Positions 1-9,256 of a stretch of 64,000 nucleotides of DNA are shown here, one piece after another. Origin of the DNA: Syntrophus sp. (in: bacteria) (GTDB lineage: Bacteria; Desulfobacterota; Syntrophorhabdia; Syntrophorhabdales; Syntrophorhabdaceae); contig PNOF01000001.1 of NCBI GenBank assembly GCA_013824645.1, positions 82,429 through 146,428 of the forward strand, in the 5' to 3' direction. The notes under the pieces were generated by a model that saw only the letters and a list, made by a program, of their open reading frames with translations, was not told where the DNA came from and did no database searches. The translations under genes and the position numbers were made by a program. Positions within the stretch are counted from its first letter, which is position 1. The number at the start of each line of letters is the position of its first letter.

Positions 1-1
1 A

Positions 2-3000
2 ACCGGCATCGCAAAAAAAGATGAAACACTCATTAAGCTCGGTCTGGAAACAGCCCGGATGAAGGAAGATCGGCTGGCCCTGGCAAAAGGCTCATTACAG
101 ACAGCCGACTACTATCTCTTTCTGTCCAACAATAAAGAAGCCCTTAAGCTCTACGATAGGGCCCTTTCCCTTTTTCATGTGCTGGAAGACCTCTCCGGTC
201 AGGCAAAGGCGTATGAAGGCAAAGGCGATATTGCATTTTCTATTGGAAATAATAAAGAAGCGGCGATTACGTACGATAAGGCCTTAGACCTCTATATTTA
301 TGCCAACGATTCCATCGGTCAGGGTACTATTTACCGGAAATTGGGCGACATATCGCTTCATACAGGTGATAATGAAAAAGCACGTTCAATGTATCAAAGA
401 ACGTTGATTTTTCTTTCCAGAAAAGAAAATCTCATTGCGCAGGGTGATCTCTATCGCAGCATGGGGAACATGTATCTGCGGAAAAGAGAATACGCCAAGG
501 CCACAAGTTCCTATAATAGAGCACTCATCTATTATACACACGGCCAGTACCCTACAGGGCAGGCCGATGTTTACCGTGCCATGGGTAAGATGCAGATGCA
601 AACCGGTAAGAACGAGAAAGCAATGGTCCTTTACGAAAAAGCCCGGCCGATTTACGTGGAAGCAAAGTCCCTCATAGGTCAGGGGGATGTTGAGAAGGGC
701 CTCGCAGAGATCAACTATGATATAGGCAACAATGTGAAAGCTCTTGAGCAATACGAAAAAGCCTTCATCTTTTACTCCAAAGCAGATTATCCGCTCGGTA
801 TTGCCGACGTTTACAGAGGTATGGGGCAGATACAGGTGCGGATGGGTATGTGCGACAAAGGGTCTGCATTATTTGAAAAAGCGCTTACCCTCTATCGAAA
901 AATAATAGAACCTCTCGGAGAAGGTTCTATTTACAAAGGTTTCGGAGACATTGCGTACTCTACGATGAATTTTGCAGAGGCCCTGAATATGTATGATAAG
1001 GCCCTTGTCATTTACCGTAAGATAGACGAACCACTGGGACAGGGCAATGTTTACCGGGGCATAGGTGACATCTTTTTCTATGCAGGTGACAATAGCCAGG
1101 CAATGGAGTGCTATGAAAAGGCCCTCCTTTTTTATGCTAAGGTAACCTCCCCCGTAGACGAAGCCAATACATACCGCAGTATGGGTGATATTTATCGCGG
1201 AACCGGAAACAACAATCGCGCAATAGAGATGTATAATAAAGCGCTCTCACGCTATTATGCAACCAATCAACCAATCTTTCAGGGAAATATTTACCGGATC
1301 ATCGGTGAAATGTATCAGCAAAAGAACAATTATGAGGGAGCGCTCAACATGTATGAAGAAGCGCTCAATATTATTGGCAAAACCGGTTCAACAGCAGATG
1401 AGGGCCATATCTACCAAAACACGGGCGATCTTTTCCTTATTACAGGAGACGACGATAAAGCCCTGGGGCAGTATGAAAAGTCGCTTCTTGTTTACCGTCG
1501 GATGGAAGATAAAGAATCTGAAGCGTATCTGCTTATGAAAATGGCCTCACTTTCCGGAAAACAAGAGAAAGTTGCCGAAGCGATGGCGCTTTACGAAGAA
1601 GCGCTTGCCGGGCTTGAGAAGGTAAGAAGCCGGCCCGCATTTTCTCAGATGAGAAAAAATTACACGAACAAAGTCTATGACTACTATGAGGATGCGGTCC
1701 TGTTCATGCTCGAGCACAAAGAGAACACCAAGGCATTTCAATATATAGAGGTAATGAAGGCCCGCGTTTTTCTTGACCAGCTCGCAAAAGCAGGGGTAGA
1801 TCTTGAGAAGGGTATCGATAAATCATCAAAAGAAGAAAGGGACGCTATTGAAAAATCCCTTGTCCTTATCAATAAAAAACTCCTCGAAGAATATCAGAAA
1901 ACAGAACCTGAAGAAAAGGTACTCAAGACACTGCAAACATCCTCTGCGGAAATGGCGGAAAAACTCGAAGCAGTAAAACGGATGATACGCTACAAGAATC
2001 CCCTCTATGCTTCCGTCCAATATCCCGAACCAATCACCCTGACTGCGCTTCAGAAAAACATACTCAACGATAAAGAGGTCATCATTGAGTATTTTCTTTC
2101 CAGGGACCATCTTTACTGTTTTGTAATCGGAAACAAACAATATGAAGTTATAGAGCTTCCCATAAACAGAGCCAATCTTGAGAAAAAGGTGAAGGATTTT
2201 TTGAAAAATATCGCGGGCCACATAAAGGGGATTCCTTTTGCGGAGACTCAGGCAGCGGACCTATACATGGAACTCGTCAAACCCCTGGAAGGGTTTCTCG
2301 AAAACAAAACAGTTATCATCATACCTTACGGCGTGCTTACCCACCTGCCCTTTGATGCTCTCATTACAGAAAGTGACGGGGAACGTACCTACATGATCGA
2401 ACAATACAGCATGAAATATGTTCAGTCCGCAACCATGCTCAATATGTTGAGAACCCAATACAAAAGACGGGGTCTAACAGATAGCTTTATCGGTTTCGGC
2501 GACCCTGTCTATGATTATGAAAGCATCAAAGAGGGTCTGCTTTCACCAAATATGCTTACGAATGGAAGCTATCTCCGTTCAGGCGGTTCCTTTGCGAGAC
2601 TGGAAGACAGTGAAGATGACATCAGGACAATCGCAGAAATATTCACTGATGAAAAGAAGACAGCCCGGACATTGCAGGGAATTGACGCAAACGAAGAGCA
2701 GGCAAAAACACCGGACATGGAGCAATATGCCTACATCCATTTCGCCGCCCAATGCATCCTTAATAAAAACTTTCAGGCAATAGCTTTGAGTCATAGCCCT
2801 GAAAGCCCTGATGACGGCCTTTTGACTCTCGGCGAAATTATGAACAGCTCCTACAAGGCTAACCTTGTCACCCTCCCGGCATGCAAGACCAGTCTTGGGG
2901 AAATGGACCACGGAGAAGGGATTACCGGATTAACAAGGGCCGTTATGTATGCAGGAAGTCCTGCCGCTGTAGTCAGTCTCTGGAACGTAAGCAGTGAAGG

Positions 3001-3163
3001 CGCCAGCGCGCTGATGGCCGGATTTTACGAGAACATGCTCAAGAAAGGATTATCAAAGGAAGAAGCTCTCCGCCTGGCCAAGACTGATCTGATGGGAGAC
3101 AGCGAGGACGAAACCTTCCATCACCCCTTTTTCTGGTCAGGTTTCGTCATGTACGGAGAATAA
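2..3163 (+). CDS. TPR-CHAT domain protein (5' end outside window)
   Basis: About 13 tandem 40-residue tetratricopeptide repeats (recurring pattern like GDIYRGTGN...A...Y.KAL) fill roughly residues 10-530, counted from the first ATG at 59. A linker and a C-terminal CHAT (caspase-like, HetF-associated) domain follow at about 690-1034. The frame stays open from 59 back to base 2, so the true start probably lies left of the window. CHAT landmarks are YIHFA, DDGLLT, LPACKTSLGE, GEGITGLTRA and a final HPFFWSGF. The expected catalytic His of the usual HFATHG block is replaced by Gln (HFAAQC, Q898), while the Cys is kept (C942). Family knowledge: CHAT proteins are proteases or protein-interaction scaffolds, often in defence or signalling. 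With the His missing, protease activity is doubtful. No signal peptide is visible in the part seen. Confidence 0.85.
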   Translation, partial: TGIAKKDETLIKLGLETARMKEDRLALAKGSLQTADYYLFLSNNKEALKLYDRALSLFHVLEDLSGQAKAYEGKGDIAFSIGNNKEAAITYDKALDLYIYANDSIGQGTIYRKLGDISLHTGDNEKARSMYQRTLIFLSRKENLIAQGDLYRSMGNMYLRKREYAKATSSYNRALIYYTHGQYPTGQADVYRAMGKMQMQTGKNEKAMVLYEKARPIYVEAKSLIGQGDVEKGLAEINYDIGNNVKALEQYEKAFIFYSKADYPLGIADVYRGMGQIQVRMGMCDKGSALFEKALTLYRKIIEPLGEGSIYKGFGDIAYSTMNFAEALNMYDKALVIYRKIDEPLGQGNVYRGIGDIFFYAGDNSQAMECYEKALLFYAKVTSPVDEANTYRSMGDIYRGTGNNNRAIEMYNKALSRYYATNQPIFQGNIYRIIGEMYQQKNNYEGALNMYEEALNIIGKTGSTADEGHIYQNTGDLFLITGDDDKALGQYEKSLLVYRRMEDKESEAYLLMKMASLSGKQEKVAEAMALYEEALAGLEKVRSRPAFSQMRKNYTNKVYDYYEDAVLFMLEHKENTKAFQYIEVMKARVFLDQLAKAGVDLEKGIDKSSKEERDAIEKSLVLINKKLLEEYQKTEPEEKVLKTLQTSSAEMAEKLEAVKRMIRYKNPLYASVQYPEPITLTALQKNILNDKEVIIEYFLSRDHLYCFVIGNKQYEVIELPINRANLEKKVKDFLKNIAGHIKGIPFAETQAADLYMELVKPLEGFLENKTVIIIPYGVLTHLPFDALITESDGERTYMIEQYSMKYVQSATMLNMLRTQYKRRGLTDSFIGFGDPVYDYESIKEGLLSPNMLTNGSYLRSGGSFARLEDSEDDIRTIAEIFTDEKKTARTLQGIDANEEQAKTPDMEQYAYIHFAAQCILNKNFQAIALSHSPESPDDGLLTLGEIMNSSYKANLVTLPACKTSLGEMDHGEGITGLTRAVMYAGSPAAVVSLWNVSSEGASALMAGFYENMLKKGLSKEEALRLAKTDLMGDSEDETFHHPFFWSGFVMYGE

Positions 3164-3209
3164 AAGAAATTATGGCTTTGACCATTTTGTTCCTGTCGGT
3201 AAAGCTCGA

Positions 3210-3392
3210 TCAACCCATAAGCTTTTTCAGCCGATCAATGAGCGTTTTTAGTATATTGTCCCGCTCCTTCAAGGCCTCACGAAACTCCCGATGGTGAGTT
3301 CTAATAATCTCAATTTCCAGATGTGAATTGTACCTTTCGAGAACATTGAGAAGAAACTTGGCTTCCTCATCATTCATTCCCATGGTTAACAT
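3210..3392 (-). CDS. small charged helical protein, unknown function
   Basis: A 60-residue protein rich in Glu, Arg, Lys and Leu, predicted as one or two amphipathic helices, with no Cys and no membrane segment. An AGGAGG box 5 bases before the ATG at 3392 makes translation credible, and no better ORF overlaps it. It lies convergent to the TPR-CHAT gene and just downstream of the cNMP-binding gene on the same strand. I do not recognise the family. Confidence 0.55.
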   Translation of the reverse strand: MLTMGMNDEEAKFLLNVLERYNSHLEIEIIRTHHREFREALKERDNILKTLIDRLKKLMG

Positions 3393-3437
3393 GACATCCT
3401 CCTTTTTCCTTCACATACTCCGGTAACAACACCTCTT

Positions 3438-3485
3438 ATTCCATTACTAAGATCAAAGATAGCGCTTTGATCTTAGTAATGGAAT
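3438..3485. repeat. perfect palindrome, family A copy 1
   Basis: Two perfectly complementary 21-base arms (3438-3458 and 3465-3485, starting ATTCCATTACTAAG) flank a 6-base centre, ATAGCG. It starts at the last base of the stop codon of the cNMP-binding gene. It can fold as a strong hairpin and may serve as a terminator for that gene. Related elements lie at 8834-8958 and 26775-26828. Confidence 0.85.
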
Positions 3486-3931
3486 CACCCCTGCCGGTAA
3501 ATGTACTGATACGCGCTCCTAAGCCGATTTCCGATAATTCCTGCAAGATGTTTATAAATCATAAGCCCTTCAGCGGGATGGCGTTTGACCACGTGCTCAA
3601 TGGAATCTCTGGCTATCCGGATGACCTTCACATCGGTTACGCAATTCGCCGTTGCAGTATACACATATGGTTCTACCAGCGCGGACCAGCCGAATATTTC
3701 ACCTGGCCGTATTACAGAAAAATGCATGTTGTCCTTTTCCAGGACAACAATATCAACTACTCCCTCAACAAGCTCATAGATGTAGGGCGCTTCCTCGTCT
3801 GTCCTGAAAATGACTGAATCCTTTTTGAAAGTAATCTCTTCGGCCATTTTCCCTATTTCAGCAATAACGCGCTGGCTTACCCCTTTAAAGAGGTCTGATT
3901 CCTTGGTGGGAGATGCTTCCATGATGGGCAT
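3485..3931 (-). CDS. single-domain cyclic-nucleotide-binding (Crp/Fnr-type) protein
   Basis: A 148-residue protein that is essentially one cNMP-binding beta-roll: FKKDSVIFRTDEEAPYIYELVEGVVDIVV, then VIRPGEIFGWSALVEPYVYTATA, which matches the PGE.FG.SAL...R.A block, and a C-terminal helix pair (HPAEGLMIYKHLAGIIGNRL). No helix-turn-helix follows, so it is unlikely to bind DNA by itself. The start is placed at the ATG at 3931 because AAGGGGG lies 8 bases upstream. The frame stays open further upstream, to 4000, without a ribosome site. The usual Arg of the phosphate-binding cassette appears as Thr in YTATAN, so the ligand is uncertain. Confidence 0.75.
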   Translation of the reverse strand: MPIMEASPTKESDLFKGVSQRVIAEIGKMAEEITFKKDSVIFRTDEEAPYIYELVEGVVDIVVLEKDNMHFSVIRPGEIFGWSALVEPYVYTATANCVTDVKVIRIARDSIEHVVKRHPAEGLMIYKHLAGIIGNRLRSAYQYIYRQG

Positions 3932-4041
3932 ATTGATGACCCCCTTTTTTAATCCCCTTAATAACTGTAATAGCACAAGATGGGAATATTTCAACAACAA
4001 TCTGAACTATTACACCGGCAATTAAACGCACAAATGAAGTT

Positions 4042-4129
4042 GTCATTCCCGCGCACGCGGAAATCCAGGCCAAAGAACTGCGCTTGACCATTGAGCGCCG
4101 CCGTCATTCCCGCGCACGCGGGAATCCAG
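4042..4129. repeat. two copies of a GTCATTCCCGCG...GCG-AATCCAG palindromic repeat
   Basis: Near-identical 27-base units at 4042-4068 and 4103-4129, each with CCGCG/CGCGG complementarity around a short centre. The type is a common dispersed intergenic repeat in proteobacteria. They lie in the gene-free stretch between the cNMP-binding gene and tRNA-Arg. Confidence 0.75.
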
Positions 4130-4296
4130 AACCTTGAGGTAGCGGAGTTATGGTTTTTATTTGTTGGAATAATAATATCATTTCACAAGAAACATACCGG
4201 CAGACACACAGCTCTTTGGGAGGGGGTCTATTAAGTTTCATTTACAAGAGGGTCCGTAATATGGTAATAAACTGGGGTATATCTTGAAACCACAAT

Positions 4297-4370
4297 GCGC
4301 CCATAGCTCAATTGGATAGAGTGTTGGACTACGAATCCAAAGGTTGCAAGTTCGATCCTTGCTGGGCGCA
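4297..4370 (+). tRNA. tRNA-Arg (ACG)
   Basis: The acceptor arm GCGCCCA pairs with TGGGCGC. The D-arm is GCTC...GAGT, the anticodon loop CTACGAA gives anticodon ACG, and the T-arm contains GTTCGATCC. The 3' CCA is not encoded. Confidence 0.95.
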
Positions 4371-4866
4371 TGTAATACCAAGGGTTTACACGTATTCCAT
4401 AAAAACATCCTGTGACTACTCGGTGACTATTTTGCGCTGCTCTATCGCCGCAGAACCGCGAAACTCCTGGAAAATACCGCTTTTATTATCCAAAGGCTCA
4501 CTCCGGTCTGTATCCAAACATTTCTCCTCAGTGATATGCGGTTATCAGATAATTGTGAAATCATCTGGCAGATCGTTACATTATTTTAAAGAAATTATAG
4601 GGTCGATGGTAAATAGCAGGGTGGTTCGGGGGGGGTGCAAATGACATCTACGAAGCAATAAATCATTACTAAACGGAAAACGTTGATTACCACTTGAAAC
4701 ACCCATGCCGACACGTCGGCACAAATAATGTTTAAAATCTGCTGGCGTAGCAAGCGGTCAGCTGGATTGACTTTTTAGACAATAATAATTTTTGTTCATC
4801 TCATGTCTTGTGTCGGCACCAGCCATTTGCTGTTTCCAGGTGTATCGTCATGGATTTTTGGTATTT
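4371..4866. other. gene-free stretch after tRNA-Arg
   Basis: I see no credible gene. ORFs here have no ribosome site and no recognisable motif. A short palindrome (TGCCGACACGTCGGCA) lies near 4707. No duplicated tRNA 3' end was found that would mark an integration site. Confidence 0.5.
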
Positions 4867-5940
4867 TCACATTCCGTATGATACTTTTCCTAAAAATTGT
4901 ATGAATTTCCGGAGCAGTTGTTCATCGAAGCATAGTCTCATGCCCTGATCGCGATCATCCTGCCCTGAACCATCCTCCAGTTTATTGTTCTCTGCCGGCG
5001 TTCCGATCATGATCTGCGCCGCCTTCATCGGAGATAGAGCTTCCTTGTATGGCCGACGGGACGTCATAGCATCGAACACATCTGTAATTCTCAATACGCG
5101 GGCCAGGATAGTTATATTTTGCCCTTCCAGGCTCATGGGGTAACCACCGCCGCAAAAGTCCTCATGGTGATGTAATACAGCTTTCTTGACAAAAGCGGGG
5201 GTTTCCGTGTCGAGGAGCATCGCCAAACCGCTCAAGGGATGGCGTTTCATGATTTCCCACTCCATTGCGGTGAGAGGTCCGTCTTTATTGAGTATCTTCG
5301 GGGAGACAAAAGCCTTTCCGATGTCGTGGAGCAGGGCGCCGACGCCGCACTGTTTTAATATTTCCTTTTTCTGAACTTCATCGAATGCTTGATAATCCGG
5401 TTCTATCTGTTCAAGAACGTCCGGGTTATCCCTCAGAAAGGCCACGGTAAACCATAGAACCTTAGTGGCATGCTCATATGTCTTGTAGTCATGGCCAATC
5501 ATTTTCGCCAGTGCCTGAAGGGAATTTGATTCAGCTATAAATATCAGCGCATTCTTGACCAGTGATTGCGTCCGTCGCAATGCATCCATATTCATTGTGC
5601 CCAGCCCTAAGGATGTTTCAAAGGAGTCTTTGACGACATTTGTGGAAACTCTACTGAATATAGCTGCCTTCTGCTCGTCCGACGATCCTTGATTCTCAAG
5701 GATATTCCCCAGGTAAGTCTCCAGGTATTGTTCATACTTGATCTCTTCTTCGAGGTCGATGAAGACCTCCGTCGGTCCGCAGTTGGCAAGCATAGTTATC
5801 TGTTTCGTACTGACTTCATTACCATTACGCGCCCAGAGGGTGTGGCGTCCGTTTGATGAAAGGACATATATTTTAAACTTCGGTAAGCATCCCGGTATTA
5901 TCGCACCCGGAGGAATGGCCATGTACCTTTTATCGTTCAT
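4867..5940 (-). CDS. HD-GYP domain protein, probable c-di-GMP phosphodiesterase
   Basis: A 357-residue protein. The N-terminal 110 residues resemble the small domain often preceding HD-GYP modules, including the ...GPTEVFIDLEEE segment. The HD-GYP core follows, with LLHDIGKAF, KRHPLSG, HHEDFCGGGYP and a DVFDAMTSRRPYKEALSP block. HD, HH and GYP metal and signature residues are all present, so hydrolysis of cyclic di-GMP is likely. No membrane segment or receiver domain is seen, so it is a cytoplasmic enzyme. It stands alone, transcribed toward tRNA-Arg. Confidence 0.9.
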   Translation of the reverse strand: MNDKRYMAIPPGAIIPGCLPKFKIYVLSSNGRHTLWARNGNEVSTKQITMLANCGPTEVFIDLEEEIKYEQYLETYLGNILENQGSSDEQKAAIFSRVSTNVVKDSFETSLGLGTMNMDALRRTQSLVKNALIFIAESNSLQALAKMIGHDYKTYEHATKVLWFTVAFLRDNPDVLEQIEPDYQAFDEVQKKEILKQCGVGALLHDIGKAFVSPKILNKDGPLTAMEWEIMKRHPLSGLAMLLDTETPAFVKKAVLHHHEDFCGGGYPMSLEGQNITILARVLRITDVFDAMTSRRPYKEALSPMKAAQIMIGTPAENNKLEDGSGQDDRDQGMRLCFDEQLLRKFIQFLGKVSYGM

Positions 5941-6358
5941 GAGATATGTTCTCTTTTATTTGCATTCAATAAACTGTTTTTTTCATATACTATTTTTGAG
6001 TTTTACTTTTTTCATTAATTACCTCAACCATACCCCAAAACTGTACAGGCCAACAGTTTGACTGCCCGGCTTTCAAACCAGATAAGACATTGTCTGAGCG
6101 GGGCATTTCCCACTTTATATACGTTCATGCTATCCTCCCACTTATAACATCCCGATAACAGGCAGTTATGGGGGCTCAACAGATAACCCATAGGAAACGG
6201 ATCGTTTATACAGACTAATATAAGTATCGCTTGTAATAATAAAAACTTAAAAAGTGTCGGGAGGGCCATATTGTTTGAAATATTGTACCAACGACGGAGA
6301 TGATAAAAGCATTACGTTTATCGTCATCAATAACTAAGAGCGTTTCCGTTCCAGAGGG
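5941..6358. other. gene-free stretch
   Basis: AT-rich intergenic DNA upstream of the HD-GYP gene and downstream of the zinc-knuckle protein gene. It likely holds the HD-GYP promoter. Short ORFs here have no start signals or motifs. No clear repeat is seen. Confidence 0.4.
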
Positions 6359-8425
6359 CTATCCCACATCGATGATAAACAAAATGAGCAGGCCCAAAGA
6401 GGCTGCTACGATAAGAAAGAGTAGTGCTTTTGTTAAAAGTCCAATAACAAAGGACGTATTGGCCTTTCTTTTTTTTAGCTTATCCACTGCCACCTGGATT
6501 ACCAGCAGTTGTTTGGATAATTCATCATGCCTCATCATCGCATTTTTATATGAGATGGATAAATTCAGATCTTTTCCGAAACTGACCGCTTCTTCTTTCA
6601 GGTTGTCCAACATATTGGCAAATGCTGATTTTTTTCCTTCTCCGAAATAGCCGGAAAATTGACGGATCTGATGATGGAGATTGTTTACAAAGTCTTTGAT
6701 CTTTTCTCTGCTTTCCCTTTCCAGCCTATTGTAATCGGCAGTAATCGAAGCAGATTTACAACTAACATCGAGATATCCAAAATAACTATCCGAGGCATAT
6801 AGCTCCCTTGTTTTCGAAAGGGTTTCATGCAAATCACGAGCATTCTGATTATCTTCCCCAAACCACGATTTCAAACTGTTCAGACGGTTTTCAGTCTCTT
6901 TGAGGGCTGAGACGGCATTCTCTTCTGCGTGTGTCAATAATGCATGGAGTTCTTTGTTAATTTTTGCCTGACAACCGGCAAATTCCGGGTCAATAAGGGC
7001 TGTCAGATAATATTCGTGGCGCCCTTTGATGAGGCGAATGAGCTGTGGGATGGCCTCTGAATCCTTTTCGTATCTCATCCTCATAACGATATCCTGGTAG
7101 ATCGCCTCAGGGCAGTCACGTTCAAGCATTCTGATGAGACCGATTTGCTCTCCAGCTGCTCTTATATCCTTCAAATAGAGGTCGTTAATACGGCACATTA
7201 ATAAAAGGGCAAGTATTTTTCTGGGTTTTGTCTCGGTATTCTTATATGCATTGTTAAAACTGTCCAAAGCATAGGTATAATACCCCTTCTCAACATTAAG
7301 GTAGCCCATTGCCATATTTACAATGAATCTATTAGGGTTTTCCTCATTGAGCTTCTGGAGGAGCGATTCTGCCTGAACAAGGTTTCCTGTTCTGAGGTGA
7401 TCTATGGCAATCCACAGGGCTTCGCCATTGCTTTCCACATTCATTTTTGTTGCCATATGCCAGTCATTGCCCCTGTAGCCCATAATGACACGGAAGAAAC
7501 GGAGTTGATATACCCTCTTGATGTCATAAAAGGCATAGTATGCATTGAAATAGGCATCGGGTACATCTTCGGTGTTCTCCCACCTATGGCGTACCTCATC
7601 TAAACCTCTTGCAATGCTGTCCGAAAAGAGCGCATTGATCTGTCTGACCGACAGGTGGCGCAGTTTATCAAATGCCTGGGTGATTTCCGGCATATGTTTT
7701 GATGGACAATGGGACACAAGGTGTTTTCTGCTCCCGCAATAAAAACATGGCTCATGGACACCCTCAATTAAGGCATATCTATGTTGGAACTGACTTATCA
7801 ATATGCTTTCATGGGCCTCAAGATTAACATTGTCCTTCCATAAGACTTCATAAATATTAAACTTACGGGAAAAACCATCACTTATGGCGCCCACAGGTCG
7901 GTACTCTGTCCCCTCCAGATCCTTTACTGCTACATAAACGTTTTCTGAGATATATATTTTATTTTTTTGCCCATACATGTGCGTCATCTTTGTCAGCCTA
8001 TTGACAACCGGCCCATATATCCTGTCGTTCTCTATTATTCCCTTTCCTTGGTTTATGGAAATGGCAAAATCTATCCTTTGTTCTTCCGGAAGTTCACTAT
8101 TTTGTTTATTGAGAATCGTACTCATGCGTATCGCAGATTTTATCGCTTCATTGGGGTCCGCATAAGATGCCATTGCCACATTATTTTGGAGGTTTACCAT
8201 TGTTCCACCGTATTCCGCCACGGTGGAAGCAGCAACATCCTGGCATGCCCATCTGGGCTTCTTGACGCTGGCGGTGTGGCCATAAATAGCAGATAGCCTC
8301 TGGGAATTCATGAGCTCAACGGATAAAACCGTTATCTCTTGCTCCCTCTTATTGTTTCCTCCTTCTTGAGAGGAACCATCCCATTTTGTTGTGTCTCTTT
8401 TTGTCTCGCTAGACATATGTACCAT
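6359..8425 (-). CDS. tail-anchored protein with degenerate cyclase-like domain, CCHC zinc knuckle and helical repeats
   Basis: A 688-residue protein. Residues about 25-195 resemble a class III nucleotidyl cyclase homology domain (ITVLSVELMNSQRLS..., ...YGPVVNRLTKM, IYISENVY, then the ending FNIYEVLW). The catalytic metal Asp positions are not conserved (VEL for the usual D-I), so it is probably a non-catalytic sensor or dimer module. C227-x2-C230-x4-H235-x4-C240 is an exact CCHC zinc-knuckle spacing. About 290-480 looks like TPR-type helical repeats, then a charged coiled region, and a single C-terminal membrane segment (about 660-685) with almost nothing after it. The start at 8425 has AGGG five bases upstream. 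No partner gene is adjacent. Function unknown. Confidence 0.75.
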   Translation of the reverse strand: MVHMSSETKRDTTKWDGSSQEGGNNKREQEITVLSVELMNSQRLSAIYGHTASVKKPRWACQDVAASTVAEYGGTMVNLQNNVAMASYADPNEAIKSAIRMSTILNKQNSELPEEQRIDFAISINQGKGIIENDRIYGPVVNRLTKMTHMYGQKNKIYISENVYVAVKDLEGTEYRPVGAISDGFSRKFNIYEVLWKDNVNLEAHESILISQFQHRYALIEGVHEPCFYCGSRKHLVSHCPSKHMPEITQAFDKLRHLSVRQINALFSDSIARGLDEVRHRWENTEDVPDAYFNAYYAFYDIKRVYQLRFFRVIMGYRGNDWHMATKMNVESNGEALWIAIDHLRTGNLVQAESLLQKLNEENPNRFIVNMAMGYLNVEKGYYTYALDSFNNAYKNTETKPRKILALLLMCRINDLYLKDIRAAGEQIGLIRMLERDCPEAIYQDIVMRMRYEKDSEAIPQLIRLIKGRHEYYLTALIDPEFAGCQAKINKELHALLTHAEENAVSALKETENRLNSLKSWFGEDNQNARDLHETLSKTRELYASDSYFGYLDVSCKSASITADYNRLERESREKIKDFVNNLHHQIRQFSGYFGEGKKSAFANMLDNLKEEAVSFGKDLNLSISYKNAMMRHDELSKQLLVIQVAVDKLKKRKANTSFVIGLLTKALLFLIVAASLGLLILFIIDVG

Positions 8426-8833
8426 AAATCCCTTTTAAACTGGTTGATCGGCCAGGAAAAGAACCGAGGTGACCATGGGAGCCGCCATTATCCGAAATAT
8501 TACAATCATTACGAACACCTCTTAATTAAGCGTTAAAAGACTTAACCTTAATATCCTTATTAATTATACACTGAAAATCCGTAAACAAGAATGAGCTATG
8601 TCACGTTTCGGGCATCACCCCTGTTTTCCTTTTCTCTGTTTTTCGTCTCGCGCACAAAACCTTCTTCTTGTGAATATAGCATATGATCATCAATGTTTTA
8701 AAAACTTCCTTCCTATACCCACACGCGGCCCGATACATCATCAATATATATTTTTAATTTTTAATTATTTAGTAATCACCAGTGACATACTGTTGTCACA
8801 CCCCTCATTTATACTATCTCTAACTAATGAATA
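8426..8833. other. gene-free stretch
   Basis: AT-rich DNA between two divergently placed genes. It likely contains the promoter of the minus-strand zinc-knuckle gene. Short ORFs have no ribosome site or recognisable product. Confidence 0.4.
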
Positions 8834-8958
8834 ATTCCATTTCTAATTCAAGGATGATATTGAGGCGGGAAGGAGGAGGAAACCGGAGCGTACACCAGTA
8901 CGTGAGGATTTATGACGACGCTGCCAACAAAGATAGCGCCTTGAATTAGAAATGGAAT
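8834..8958. repeat. family A palindromic element, full-length copy
   Basis: The 20-base arms ATTCCATTTCTAATTCAAGG (8834-8853) and its exact complement (8939-8958) enclose 85 bases. The core ATAGCG lies directly beside the right arm, as in copy 1, so the short copies look like internal-deletion derivatives. The interior has GC-rich segments able to fold further. It ends 20 bases before the small gene at 8979, whose ribosome site lies just outside. Confidence 0.85.
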
Positions 8959-8978
8959 AAGATTAAAGGAGTGTGACC

Positions 8979-9197
8979 ATGTTAAATCTATCAGTAGAAA
9001 GAAAGCCAACAACAGACCTCGACGAGTTGTCAGAAGATCAGTGGACAAGCATTGATAGAATATTAAAAATACTCGGTTTCGGTGGTTCAAATAGTTCCAA
9101 TAATTACAACCATTTCAATAGCGCAAAAGATTCTTGCAATTCACCTCCCGATAAGGCAGAATCTTTTTATACGTCTAAAATGGTCCAAGCAGCTTGA
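8979..9197 (+). CDS. small hypothetical protein
   Basis: 72 residues; the ATG at 8979 is preceded by AAAGGAG seven bases upstream (an in-frame GTG at 8973 is a weaker choice). The sequence is polar, with a Ser/Asn-rich centre (GGSNSSNNYNHFNSAK). No domain is recognised. It sits just upstream of the Bro-N gene and is probably co-transcribed with it. The reading frame overlaps an alternative upstream extension of the Bro-N gene. Confidence 0.5.
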   Translation: MLNLSVERKPTTDLDELSEDQWTSIDRILKILGFGGSNSSNNYNHFNSAKDSCNSPPDKAESFYTSKMVQAA

Positions 9198-9256
9198 ACT
9201 CAAAGATAGTTTCAACAGTTGGAACGGTTGGAACTCTTATAAAAAGGGGGGATAAT

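Noticed and set aside
4312..4644. ORF of 110 residues starting in tRNA-Arg
   Set aside because: It begins within the tRNA, has no ribosome site and no recognisable protein pattern.
4297..4866. Possible integration site at tRNA-Arg
   Set aside because: No second copy of the tRNA 3' end and no integrase are in the window; the following 500 bases hold no recognisable mobile gene.
8598..8834. 78-residue ORF upstream of the family A element
   Set aside because: Low-complexity, aromatic-rich translation of AT-rich DNA; no ribosome site.
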